Source of the DNA: Mayamaea pseudoterrestris
Lineage: Eukaryota > Bacillariophyta > Bacillariophyceae > Sellaphorales > Sellaphoraceae
DNA: 64,000 nucleotides
Direction of reading: 5' to 3'
Assembly (NCBI GenBank): GCA_027923505.1
Contig: BROI01000027.1
Location: 359,633-423,632, forward strand
The notes under the pieces are model-generated. The model worked only from the letters and a program-made list of their open reading frames with translations. It was not told where the DNA came from and made no database searches. Shown one piece after another: positions 53,100-63,800 of this stretch (position 1 is its first letter; each line of letters begins with the position of its first letter). Both the position numbers and the translations under genes were made by a program.

Positions 53100-53494
53100 T
53101 AACACCGATGACGATTTCGCAGTCAACGTCATACCTCCAAAAAGCTCCGATACAGGGTCCTTGGCCATGGTCTGTACAGCTCTTGATGGAGATGGCTCAT
53201 CGAATAGTCTTGCGCTCGCCACTACACGAATACGACTGCACTCTCGTCGCAAACTTGTAGTTCTATATTGTGAGCTTATCGCTACATCGCTACATTGACC
53301 ACTCGGAAGATCATCCGATCAATCCGTTTCTTTCAATCACATTACATCAGTTGTAATCAGTCGTTCCATTCATACAACGCATCCACACGACGGTTGCGCA
53401 CTTTCTTCATTCACATGTCACATACGACAGCTGCGGACTCGACACAAGCTAATTAGTGTTTGGGCTCTTGACTTTGCCGCTCTGCGACTTGTCA
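53100..53494 (-). repeat. E2-family LTR3 (shared)
   Basis: 395 bp, and identical as far as I can see to LTR4. It lies between two identical interiors and serves as 5' LTR of the left copy and 3' LTR of the right copy. Confidence 0.92.
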
Positions 53495-56400
53495 CTCAGT
53501 AGCTCGCTTTGGTCAAGTTCTGGATGGTCGTCTTTGTCGATTGGTGATGAGTACTTCTTCGGAGGACCTTCAAACAAACGCTCGTACTGCGCCAAGAGTT
53601 TCGCAACGTAGGTCTTGGCCGACCAGTAAAGGGTTCCGTCAGGGTCTCGTCCAAAGTCACCGCCGAGATGATACTCGGGATGTCCAACACCTTTGAGCTT
53701 AAACTTGTACTTCTCCTCTAGCATCTTGAAGAACGCTGCTGGATCGTCTGAAATATTCAACAGATCGTCGACCCATACACAGAGGTAGTCGTAGCTGTCG
53801 CCGGCGTCCTTGATCCACAGATCGGAATCGCAATAGGACGGCTTCCACCCTTCCGCAAGTAGGGCGTCGGCTAAGCGTTCATGAAATCGTGCTCCGCTCG
53901 TTCGCAATCCGTACAAAGCCTTGATGATGACCAGGATGTGTCCTTCGCGCTCCCCGAACTTGGGGCCTCCAACGAAGTATACCTTCTCCTTGGTGAACGC
54001 TTCGAGGTAAGCATTCCCAATGTCACCGACCATGCACTTCTTGCCGTTCGCTTCTCCAATGACGAGAGCTAGACGCATTGCCTTCAATGAGATAACACTG
54101 GAGTATGCATCGTCGTTGTCTTTCGTCATGTGGCCGCCTGCAACGAGACGTGCCTTGTATCGCAAATTGTGCTTGACATCGTACACAAAATGGACTCGGA
54201 TCTTTTGGTAACCAGTTGGTGGTGTTGTGGTGGAACTCGGACCAAGGTCTTGAAACGTCTTGTACTCGTCCAGGTTCGCAAGCTCCACGCCTTCCGCATC
54301 CGTCCACTTCGTGTGCCCTGCAGCTTCTTGTAGACGACGCGCTTCCTTCCAGTCTCGGGGTACTTGGACTCCAAACTTGTAGCGCGGTCCGTTCTTCTGC
54401 TGCTCCATTCGGGCGGTCGCCACCTTGCGCGCAACCTTCTTGGCGTTCCGGGCCCATCGATTCAACGATGTCCATCCGTCCTTGTCGAGAAGATTATGCT
54501 TTTGCGCGTAGGCTGCCACTGATACTTTGTCGCTTTCGATCATTGCGTTGAGAGGCTCCCAAGTCTTGGATCCATCGTCCCATTGTACAAGGACGTTCCA
54601 CTTGGAGTGCTTCCAGTTCTTCGACTTGCTCGTCAGCGGACCCTGATGGTCTAGAATCTCCTTGAAGAACCATTTACGCTCAGGATTCGCCATGTCTTGG
54701 TTCACTTCGGCCTCGTAGAGATCGGAAACCTCGACATAGGACATGACTTCGTCCGCTTCGCCGTTACCAAGTTTCAGCATCATTTTAATGTTCTGATGGT
54801 TCTGGGCGTCGCGATTGTTCAGCTTGCTCATGACGGTCGCTCGAACTTCTTGCCCGTCGTCCGTCTTCATGAGAAACGACTTGCCGATAAGTTCATCGGG
54901 TGCATACTTCGGGAGTTTGCGCCACGGATTGATGTTCTTCTTCTTCGGCTTGTCGTCGTCGTCATCGGCAGGGTCGTCATCGGCAGGATTAGGATCTAGC
55001 TCCCCGTCGGTCATATCGTCATCTTCCGGGTATTCCACCGTCTCGACCAAAGGGGTATCGTCTTCGTCAGGAATGAAAGAATCATCGTCTCTGCTGTCGG
55101 CGTCGGTAATCTTCTTGATCATTTCCGGCATAAGGATCTCGCCACCTAGACCAGGTACGGTATAGAGACGCGGCTCCCCTTCTTTCATGACTGGGGAAGC
55201 AGGTGCCGGTACGCGAAGGTTCAAAAATTTTGGGTCATTTCGGGGTAAGCAAACCGATCGCGTCATGATCTCGTGTGTCTCGCAATCGCAGATGAAGTAC
55301 GTCAGGTCGTCTCCGCACGTCGTGTTGGGACCAAGCCAGTACGCCGCGCGCTGGCGGGTACCCGGGGCCTCGACATCCTTGACAAAGTAGTTGACAATTT
55401 CAAACCAACGAAAATGCAAATACTTCGACACGTCGGGGACTTGCCCAGTGATAAACTCGATGGGAGACTTGCCGTCCAAGGCAGGATGCGACAAATGACG
55501 GTACATCTCGGTCTGAAAGAGTAAAGCGCGTAGCCAGAAGCATGCCGGAGTGCCCGTTCGGTCCATAAGTCGTTCATGACTTTCCTTTACGTGCCCGATG
55601 ATGCGCTCGGCTGGGTTTTGATTCTGATAGTACGGCTCCGATGTATGACGACGGCGAATCATGAACTCGCGCATTACTTCGTCAAACTCGGCACTCATCG
55701 CTTCTTTCGCATTATCCGAGAAGACTTCCAACGGAGCTCCAAACTCGCGGATGAAATCACGGAATCGTTTCGGTACGTCACCTTTCGTCCGCATGGGATA
55801 CACGACAATGATCTGACTGCGACAACCATAGAATAGCTGCACGCATGTGCACCCTGCATGTCCGTCGATATGATCATCCATGGCTGGTTCGTCGAAGAAC
55901 ATGGTGTCATGGGCCACTCGATCATCTAGACGGTAGACGTTCAGGAATCGGCTCTTTCGATGCATTCGTGGGGGGTATCGGCGCTCGTGCATGTTGAACT
56001 GCGTGCTATGGCGCAAAGTATCCTTGATCGTCTGCGCCGGGTACCATGCAAAGTTCGGCAGCAATGCGTCGATATCAGGTTTCTTTGGCAGGATAGACTT
56101 GTAGGGCTGATAGACGAGATCCGCATTGTACTTCTGTACGACGGCACAAACATTCAGCTCCTTCTCGGTGTAAACAGGTTGATTGTCGTGTCCGAGATTC
56201 GTATAAGTCACGTTGCTCTGACGATGGGTGCGATTCCGCGTACGCGAACGTGTCACGCGCGTGAAGCCCTCTTCGTCGTCACTGTCTTCGTCGTCTTCGT
56301 CGCGCGACAACAAGTCCGGTACGTCGTCCTCGTCGTCATCGTCATCCGAAGAGTCATAGTCGTCGTCCTCGGTCGGCTCGACGTCAAACTCATTCGGATC

Positions 56401-58469
56401 CCAAGGCCCATCGAAGGTCATCATGACCCGAGGTAAGGTGTGAAGCTCATGCGCCGACACTGGAAACATTGGCAAGGTCGCCATGCCACTTTCCATTCCG
56501 AGCATAAACTTGTATCCGTCTGGCGTTTCGATTCGTAACTTGCCACCAAAGTTGTAATGCTTGTCGTTGACATGAAGTCCGAAGGCTTCCATCTGCATAC
56601 TCGAATGAATCGTCTTGCCGGTTCCAGAATATGCGTAATTATGGAACTCGCCGACGACCCAACCCTTGGTGCTCTTAAGCTTGGCGACTGCTGTGACGGT
56701 AGACAGGTCCGGAAGTTTGAGACCACCGACTCCAGTGACTTCAATCTTGTGGAACTTGTCCTCGGTAAGGATGCGGCCGTCCGCTCCCCATACTCCGCCA
56801 CTCGCGCCGCGATCGACAGTCGACGCTGAATGCTTATCCAAGTCAATGCTCGCGACTTTGTACTTGCGACTCTGAGCAATATTTGCTCCCCGAGTCGTAG
56901 TCGTGGGCTGGTCTGGACCTAAGAAACTTCGCATCGCTGAGCCACGGCTGGTGTTGTTCACACGCTCGGTCGCCGCACTCGCCGTCGTTGCCGCTGATGA
57001 AGTGGCTGCGACGTTTGCGTTGCGTGTTGTACTCGTCGTCTGCGTGGTGCCTGCCTGTGTTGCTGATGTCGAACCACCTGCAGCACTGGCCGCTCGACTC
57101 GTACCACGGCGTTCAAACACTTCATGTTGCTGATCGCGGGTAAGGAGTCGCCACGTGTTTGGTGGAATCGTCGCATTCACGTCGCTGGGAATTTCGATCG
57201 TCTTCGTGTCGGCATAGCTGCGAACATACGAACGAGTATCTCCCCGACCGCGGCCGCCGCCGCCGCCTCGTCCCGTGCTCAAGTCGCCGCGACCACCGCC
57301 CCCCTGATTGGATTGCTGATTGTTGCTGCTACTTGGCGTAGACTGGGAATTGTTCGCGCTTGCCTTCTTCGTCTTCTCCTTCTCTTTCTTGGTCTGCTCA
57401 GATTGGTTCGCCTGACGCTTCTCGGTCTCCTTGATGCCACGACGATTGTCAGATTGACGTGCGACGTCGTTCAGGAGGTTCCAAAACTGGGTGTACGCCA
57501 TCGGGTTGCCGGTCTTGGACTCTTCGATCAGCGCCATGTTCACCGCCGCTGCCATATCCGCATGGCGGAAAACCGCGCGCTCCAAAATCTGACGCTTCGT
57601 GCTTGCTGTAAGTAGCTCGGTTTCCTCGGCGTAGTCATTGTAGTTCTCTTCCTTGCTGGACCACTGGATAAGCCAATTGACGAGAGACTTGGCGTAACCC
57701 GCGTCGAGGGTGAAATTGCGCCATTCGTCTTCGGCCGAACGTAGATCCAACTTGCGCGCCATCCCGTCGAGGAATGTCGCCTCCAACTCTGCAATGCACG
57801 CTGAGGCATTCGCGCTGTCGATGTGCTTGCGGACAATGAGCTTGCTCTGCGGTGTCTTGCAGGTATACTCGAGCGCCGCTAAAAGCTTCGAACACTGATA
57901 CTGATACTCGGCGAATTCGGGCTCGAGTGCAGCTGGTGCCTTGAACTCGTCGTCCCAAAAGTAGCCAAGTCGCTCGCTTCGCATGCGGTTCTTGAAGGCC
58001 CGCCAGTAGGAGCAGAACTTGCGATCGTTCTTGAGCTCCAGCATGGTCTTCAGATCCAGCTTGATGTCGTGTCGCTTCGTCGTGGTGTCGTTGCCTCCGA
58101 TAACGCTGAAGTCTCCGAAACTGCGGTTGCCTGCGGTTGGTGACCCCGGTGCTACTGGGAGGTCTCGGCTCGTAATGTGGTCTTTCTCCAAGTCTTGCCA
58201 TTGCGCAGTCGTCCGACGTTGCTCGTGAATCCAACTCATGAGCTTGCGCAATCGGCTTGTTCGTATCGTCGACCTATGGTACTGGGTCTTAATGTCGTCA
58301 CGTCTTGTTCCAACAACTCGGCCATCGCCTCCGCAGTCGTGAGTTCTTCGGATTCAAAGCATACTGCGGTAGGCTCGTTTGGATCCCAAGTTGCGGACGC
58401 TGCAAGCCACGGAATGTCAAAGACTTTACCGACGGCACGCTTGTAGGTCGTTACATCAATTGTCGCCAT
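53449..58469 (-). pseudogene. E2 Gag-Pol polyprotein lacking RNase H
   Basis: The open frame 58251-53449 (1600 residues) is identical to E3 through SSPIDKDDHPELDQSEL and then runs directly into LTR3, adding SDKSQSGKVKSPNTN. ATG 58469 opens the same short overlapping 5' frame as in E3. RT (WVDDLLN), integrase and protease motifs are intact, but all of RNase H is missing. The missing ~860 bp corresponds to the fragment preserved at 42085-42950. Confidence 0.85.
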
Positions 58470-58566
58470 GGTGGAGGTTGATCAGAGGAATCGGACTCGC
58501 TGCAGACGAATGTGTCACGATAGCTCCCTTGCTTGTTCTTGCTCTCAAAGCACTGAAATGTTAATC

Positions 58567-58961
58567 TAACACCGATGACGATTTCGCAGTCAACGTCATA
58601 CCTCCAAAAAGCTCCGATACAGGGTCCTTGGCCATGGTCTGTACAGCTCTTGATGGAGATGGCTCATCGAATAGTCTTGCGCTCGCCACTACACGAATAC
58701 GACTGCACTCTCGTCGCAAACTTGTAGTTCTATATTGTGAGCTTATCGCTACATCGCTACATTGACCACTCGGAAGATCATCCGATCAATCCGTTTCTTT
58801 CAATCACATTACATCAGTTGTAATCAGTCGTTCCATTCATACAACGCATCCACACGACGGTTGCGCACTTTCTTCATTCACATGTCACATACGACAGCTG
58901 CGGACTCGACACAAGCTAATTAGTGTTTGGGCTCTTGACTTTGCCGCTCTGCGACTTGTCA
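58567..58961 (-). repeat. E2-family LTR4
   Basis: 395 bp, right boundary of the nested insertion, followed by target duplication CTCGA and resumption of E1. Confidence 0.92.
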
Positions 58962-58966
58962 CTCGA

Positions 58967-59852
58967 CAAGGACGACCATCCTGAGTTGGATCAGTCGCCA
59001 TTACTGCGTGCCGATGGAATCAAGATGTATCAATTGCTCGTTGGAGCGCTGCAGTGGGCAATTACTTTGGCACGATTTGATATCGCATGCGGAGTTGCTT
59101 GCTTATCTCGCTTTCGAGTGGAGCCTCGTGAGGGGCATCTTGATCGAGTCAGGCGCGTCTGTGGCTACTTGCGTAATCATCCTGACGCTGTGATTCGCTT
59201 TCGTGTTAACTGGCCTGAAAACGAGGCAATCTTTGGAGAGCAACCCGAGTCTGATTGGATGTATAGCGTCTACGGGGAGCCCGCGGAGGATGAGCTTGCT
59301 TTATATCCTCCACCAAAGGGAAGAATGGTGCGTCTGATGACATGGAAAGATGCCAATTTAATGCACTGCAAAGTAACTGGCAAATCTTGCAGCGGCATTC
59401 TTCATTTCATGAACCAAACGCCCGTCAAGTGGTTCTCCAAGTTACAAGATACAGTGGAGGCGGCAACGTTTGGATCTGAGTCAATGAGTGGATGCATTGC
59501 TACCGACCATATCATCGGGATGCGCGCGTCGCTCAAAGCGATGGGTGTGCCTATAGAGAAGACCAGCTGGATGCTTGGAGACAACCAGTCGGTAATCACT
59601 CAAAGCACAGTCCCTAGCTCAACACTTACAAAGCGTCACAATGCTCTGGCCTACCATCGGATTCGCTGGGCGGTGGCGACTAAGGTAATCAAGTTCGTCA
59701 AGGTCAACGGTAAGGAAAACGTCGCAGACCCTCTGACCAAGTACATGAATTACACTGACAGTGAGTCAATGCCTTTGATCAAGCCTCTGTTATTCTGGAG
59801 AGGAGAGACTTTGATTGAAGGAGATTTGGGAGCTGGCAGCCGATCTGCTTAA
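58967..59852 (+). pseudogene. E1 polyprotein, 3' part (RT end and RNase H)
   Basis: Continues the E1 frame after the nested insertion: KDDHPELDQSPLLRADG, LVGALQWAITLARFDIA, PVKWFSKLQDTVEAATFGSE, SWMLGDNQSVITQSTVPSS, NALAYHRIRWAVA, ENVADPLTKYMNYTD, LLFWRGE, TAA 59850-59852, six bases before the 3' LTR. No lesion in this part. Joined to 36627-41689 it totals 1,982 codons with four TGA. Confidence 0.9.
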
Positions 59853-59858
59853 GCGGAG

Positions 59859-60212
59859 TGTCAGCCGATTACATGATTGAATACTCGAATGCTCTTGTCG
59901 CATGCGACATGAGCTATGCATCAATACCTGGCTCGTGTGTGAATCGCCTGTTAATTAAGGACGATCGCCTGTTGGATCTATTCAACGGGAGCACATGGAC
60001 AGTTACATACAAATTTAGTGGACGCTACAGGATTAGATGACTGTAGCGGGTAACTCACTTTCTATAGTATCACGTTGTTTTACCGACGTTGTAGATTGTG
60101 CCTCTTGCAATACGAGAGCAGTAAAGGAGAAGTGCACATCTCTGGTCTGCTTAAGGATTGTACAGAGGATTGAAGACCACTGTCGAGCATCTTGCAAAGA
60201 GGCCATGTGACA
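59859..60212 (+). repeat. E1 3' LTR
   Basis: 354 bp, TGTCAGCC...ATGTGACA, followed by target duplication GAGCC 60213-60217. Confidence 0.93.
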
Positions 60213-60310
60213 GAGCCTTTTTGGCATTGCAAAACCCTCATGGTGATTTCACATGATGATTGGCGTTTTGTGATGATTGGTAGAAGAAAATTAGTGGATA
60301 TGTCACAGGT
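60213..60310 (-). pseudogene. 5' end fragment of a YLPKLG-related locus
   Basis: AACCCTCATGGTGATTT and the following ~80 bp (TTGGCGTTTTGTG, GTGGATATGTCACA) match 14456-14575, the start-codon region of the fragment at 14204-14482 (MRV...). Only a few codons remain; E1 has inserted at this point. Confidence 0.5.
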
Positions 60311-60461
60311 ATGATTTGGAGAAGAAAAAGGGATACATGAACAAACATTAATGGATGGTTGTTTGACACTTTGGTGAAAGACGTCAGCGTTCAAGTAGAG
60401 TTTACAAACCTCATGCTGACTGAAAACAACTGGAATGAGATCCAAGGAGTGGGAAAGTACA

Positions 60462-60746
60462 TCATGCAAAGTGCCCATAGGCTTTCAGGAGCTTCTCTCT
60501 GCGATGGTCTTTGATATATCTGCCGCATTGGTCGATTTCTTCTTCGCAAATCGAATCGAGTTGCTTGCGACCAATTTTGGCGAGCGCGTGACGCATCGAT
60601 GACGTCAGCAGATTGGAGCCTGCGCCGCGATTCACGTTTGAAGCAAACGCAGCCATCATCATCACACACGACGACGATCTGCCTCCAACCTGCGACAAAC
60701 CTGCCGAACGGATCCTTTTTCCGATATTCATAACATCATGAGGCAT
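60462..60746 (-). CDS. Small hypothetical protein divergent from the IQ gene
   Basis: 94 residues from ATG 60746 (MPHDVMNIGKRIRSAG; a second Met at codon 6) to TGA. Basic, with LTSSMRHALAKIGRKQLDSI and CEEEIDQCGRYIKDHRREKL, which looks helical. No family recognised. The start lies 82 bp from the divergent IQ-protein start, so a shared promoter is likely. The C-terminus could instead be spliced to a further exon. Confidence 0.4.
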   Translation of the reverse strand: MPHDVMNIGKRIRSAGLSQVGGRSSSCVMMMAAFASNVNRGAGSNLLTSSMRHALAKIGRKQLDSICEEEIDQCGRYIKDHRREKLLKAYGHFA

Positions 60747-60827
60747 TTATAAAGTTGAAAAGCGACGCTACAGCTACAGCAGTGCAATCTTGTATATATT
60801 AAATAATTTAGCAGCTATCACTGTAAC
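60747..60827. promoter_or_regulatory. Short divergent promoter region
   Basis: 81 bp between the two divergent start codons, AT-rich in its right half (TTGTATATATTAAATAATTT at 60790-60809, TATA-like). No other structure. Confidence 0.4.
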
Positions 60828-63800
60828 ATGTCCGACCGAATCCAACGAGAGCGACAGCAGCAACAGTCAGCATTTCAGTTACACAATGCCGACGACTCGA
60901 CGATTCAGTCCATGCAAAGCATGAATACAATGACTTCCAGCATGACTGCCTTGGAAGCGGAACGCCTCATGCGTCTCTGTCTCGGTGAAGCGGAATTCTT
61001 TCGCCTGCAGCAGGCGGTGCAAGTCATGCAGTCGGTGGTGCGAACATTCTTGGCGCAATCAAGTTATTCCAAGTTTCGTCGCGCCGTCATTCAGTTGCAG
61101 TCTCTTGTGAGAGCTAGATTGGAGCGACTGCGGTTTGCCGCGAAACTGCGTCTACTGATTCAGACGCGAGACGCAGCCGTCCAGTGGCAAGCACTGTGGC
61201 GCGCCTATGCAACGCGAAGCAACTACCTTGACCAAAAGTACGCGGTGACGATTATGCAAGCCCTGTTTCGAGGCAACATTGATCGCAGGATTGTCACTAT
61301 TGTCAAGCAAATGAGACGGCGCGTACAATTATGCTCCATTGTGCGAATACAGGCTACATGGAGGTGCTACTTGGCGGAACGGCTCTACGTGACGCTGCGT
61401 CGACTGCATCCCAGCGTCGGGCGGGCCAATCATGCCATTGTTACCGTGCAGAGTCAAGTACGATGCTGCATTGCCGTGAAAACCTTTCAAACGTGTCGCT
61501 CCAGTGCAATCATGATTCAGTCCTTGTTTCGCTGCTTTGCGGCTCGCACCAACGTTTCCACCCGACGCGCGCGACGACGAATTGCGGCGGCAGTGCGAGC
61601 GATGAAAGACTTTTGGAAAGCGCATCGAGAGACGCGAGACTTTGTGGCTGATCGAGCGGCGGCAGTCACGTATTTGCATCAAGTACATGGCTGCAATTTA
61701 AAGTTTCGTCGAATGCAATTAAAACTGCTGGCTGCGACAACCATTCAGAATGCTTGGCGGCGCTACAAAGCGCAACGACAGTTTCAAGCTGCAAAGCAAG
61801 CGGCAACTACAATTCAAGCCTTTATAAGACGATATCTAGCCATCAAACTGTATCTTCAGGGAGTGGTAGTTGTAATGCAATTGCAGGCCGTGCTGCGCGG
61901 ACATTTTGAGCGAAGGCACGCCACTGTAATATGTACGCGGAGAAAAGCGACGCTGGCCGCCGTGATAGTACAATCTCAGTGGCGAACTTGGCATGCGCAG
62001 CAAAGATTATTGACTGCTTTGACTGCCGCAAGGCGTATACAATCCTACTGGCGGCGCTTTTGGGCCATTCGATTGCTTGACGAACAACGAAATGCCGCTT
62101 TGACGATTCAAGCGTTTCAACGAGGCTGCATGGCGAGACGGGAGGCTGAGTTGAGGCGGACAGCCAAACAGATGATGAATGCAGCCACTATTATTCAATG
62201 CTTGTTTCGAGGCTATCTGCAGCAGAAACTTTGGAGAAGCGATCGACTCTGCATCATTGCTATTCAAGCTCAGGTTCGTCGAAACCATGCGGTGGATGGC
62301 TTCCAAAGGCATTTGCTCCTAGTGATACGGCTTCAAGCTGTAATTCGAGCAAGTATTGAACGACACAACGCAATTGAACTGTATGATTGCGTTCAACAAG
62401 CAACGGCGGCCACCAAACTTGCCAGCATGTGGCGAGCCGCAGCGTTCAAACGAAGGTATTGGCTTGCCAAAAGATCTATTGTCAAGATTCAAGCTTGCGT
62501 GCGAGCGCATCAGCATGAACGACAATTTGCAAAATACCAAGGACTGTTAAAGAGGCTACAAGCTGTGACCCGGGCGTATCTTGTACGGCGTGAAGCTAAA
62601 GGTGTTTTAGTTCGAGTGAAGCAGCATGAGGCAGCGGTTGAAATACAAGCTGTCGTTCGCGGTCATGTTGCTCGCTATCAGACAATCAACATTATTGCTC
62701 GCGCACAGCAACACATGGCCGCGATTGAACTCCAAGCTGCAATACGTGGTCATGTTGCTCGCTGTCAAACAGTAGACATACTTGGTCGGGTGCAGCGGCA
62801 TATGGCAGCGATTTCTGTGCAAGCTGTTATGCGTGGCCACATCGAGCGTTGTCAGACCATCAAGCTTATTGCTCGTGTAAAGCAGCACGCGGCAGCAATA
62901 ACCATTCAAACCTGCTTGCGCAGGTTTTTAGCTCAGAAACTGTTTGGAACTCGTCAATTTGCAATTCTGTTACTACAATCTGTCATAAGAGGGCGCAGCG
63001 CAATGATGGTTTTCCAAAGGCAACGAGCGACAATTGTGAAAACTCAAAGTACTGTGCGGGGTCGTTTGGCGCGGCTTGCGACAGCGCAACTTCGTGCGCA
63101 AAACTTGCGTTACAAGGCCGCATTAATGATGTGCTGTTATTGGAGAAGCTTTGCAGCACGGTCGGCTTACCAATCAGCCAAGAAAGCTGCAATCACTATT
63201 CAAGCCTGCGTCAGACGCCATCGCGTTTCTCGGCAACTTGATAAACAATATGTTGCTGTAATACAGATGCAGAGTTTGACTAGAAAATATCAAGCTCATC
63301 GGAGAGTTCGCCGAATGCGGGCGATAATCCGACTCGCTCGTTTACGCTCTGAGGCGCTGCGTAAAGAAGCTTCCGCAGTTCAAATACAAACGACATGGCG
63401 ACGCAAGCTTGCGCATCAGGCTTTGAAACTATCGCGACAATCAACTGTTGTTCTGCAGACTTGGATTCGGCGGCGTCATGCAATGCGATTGCTACATCAG
63501 AGGCGTTTGGCCGCCTTACAAATACAATCTTTCTTTCGAAGATTACTCGCTGTGAAGCACGTCAAATTGCTGCGATCGACAACTTTAGCTATGTTAAGTT
63601 CTGCAGTGCAAATACAAAGCAACGTGCGCCTTTTTTTGGCGAAGAGGGCATTCCGTACAAGTAAAGCCAATTGCACAAAGTTGCAAGCTCATGTTCGGGC
63701 TCGTCATTGTCGAGCCCTATTGCGCGAGATGATTGTCCGTAAACGAGGGGTTCAACAAATTCAAGCTACCTTGCGGGGTCACTTGTGTCGTACGGCAGAA

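Larger units (their letters stand above)
46776..53494 (-). mobile_element. E2-family copia element, near complete (E3)
   Basis: LTR3 (5'), full Gag-Pol and LTR2 (3'). No target duplication flanks it, and its two LTRs are 3.5% apart, while its interior is identical to the neighbouring copy at 53.5-58.6 kb, so its history includes recombination or duplication. Confidence 0.75.
41690..58961 (-). mobile_element. Nested copia family E2 inserted in E1
   Basis: Bounded by 395-bp LTRs (LTR1 at 41690-42084, LTR4 at 58567-58961) and by the 5-bp target duplication CTCGA (41685-41689 and 58962-58966). In minus orientation the element begins TGACAAGTCGCAGAG and ends CGGTGTTA. LTR1 and LTR4 differ at about eleven of 395 positions. 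The original interior is itself interrupted at 42950 (after CAGTAG) and resumes at about 53498 with AGTAGCTCG. Confidence 0.85.
36042..60212 (+). mobile_element. Copia-type LTR retrotransposon E1, split by a nested insertion
   Basis: Both LTRs are 354 bp (36042-36395 and 59859-60212), start TGTCA and end TGACA, and are flanked by the 5-bp direct repeat GAGCC (36037-36041 and 60213-60217). The LTRs differ at about five positions, all transitions. Its internal region is interrupted at 41689/41690 by a 17.3-kb insertion and resumes at 58967. Removing 41690-58966 rebuilds the reading frame exactly (CTC GAC AAG GAC GAC). The element landed in a fragment of the YLPKLG family's 5' region or a related leader. 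Confidence 0.92.

Noticed and set aside
46776-53494. E3 as an independent insertion with its own target duplication
   Set aside because: Flanks TGGTA (left) and CTCAG (right) do not match, and the interior is identical to the neighbouring copy; tandem duplication or recombination fits better.
48000-58500. Many plus-strand ORFs of 60-163 codons across E2/E3
   Set aside because: Antisense shadows of the polyprotein; identical in both tandem copies because the DNA is identical.
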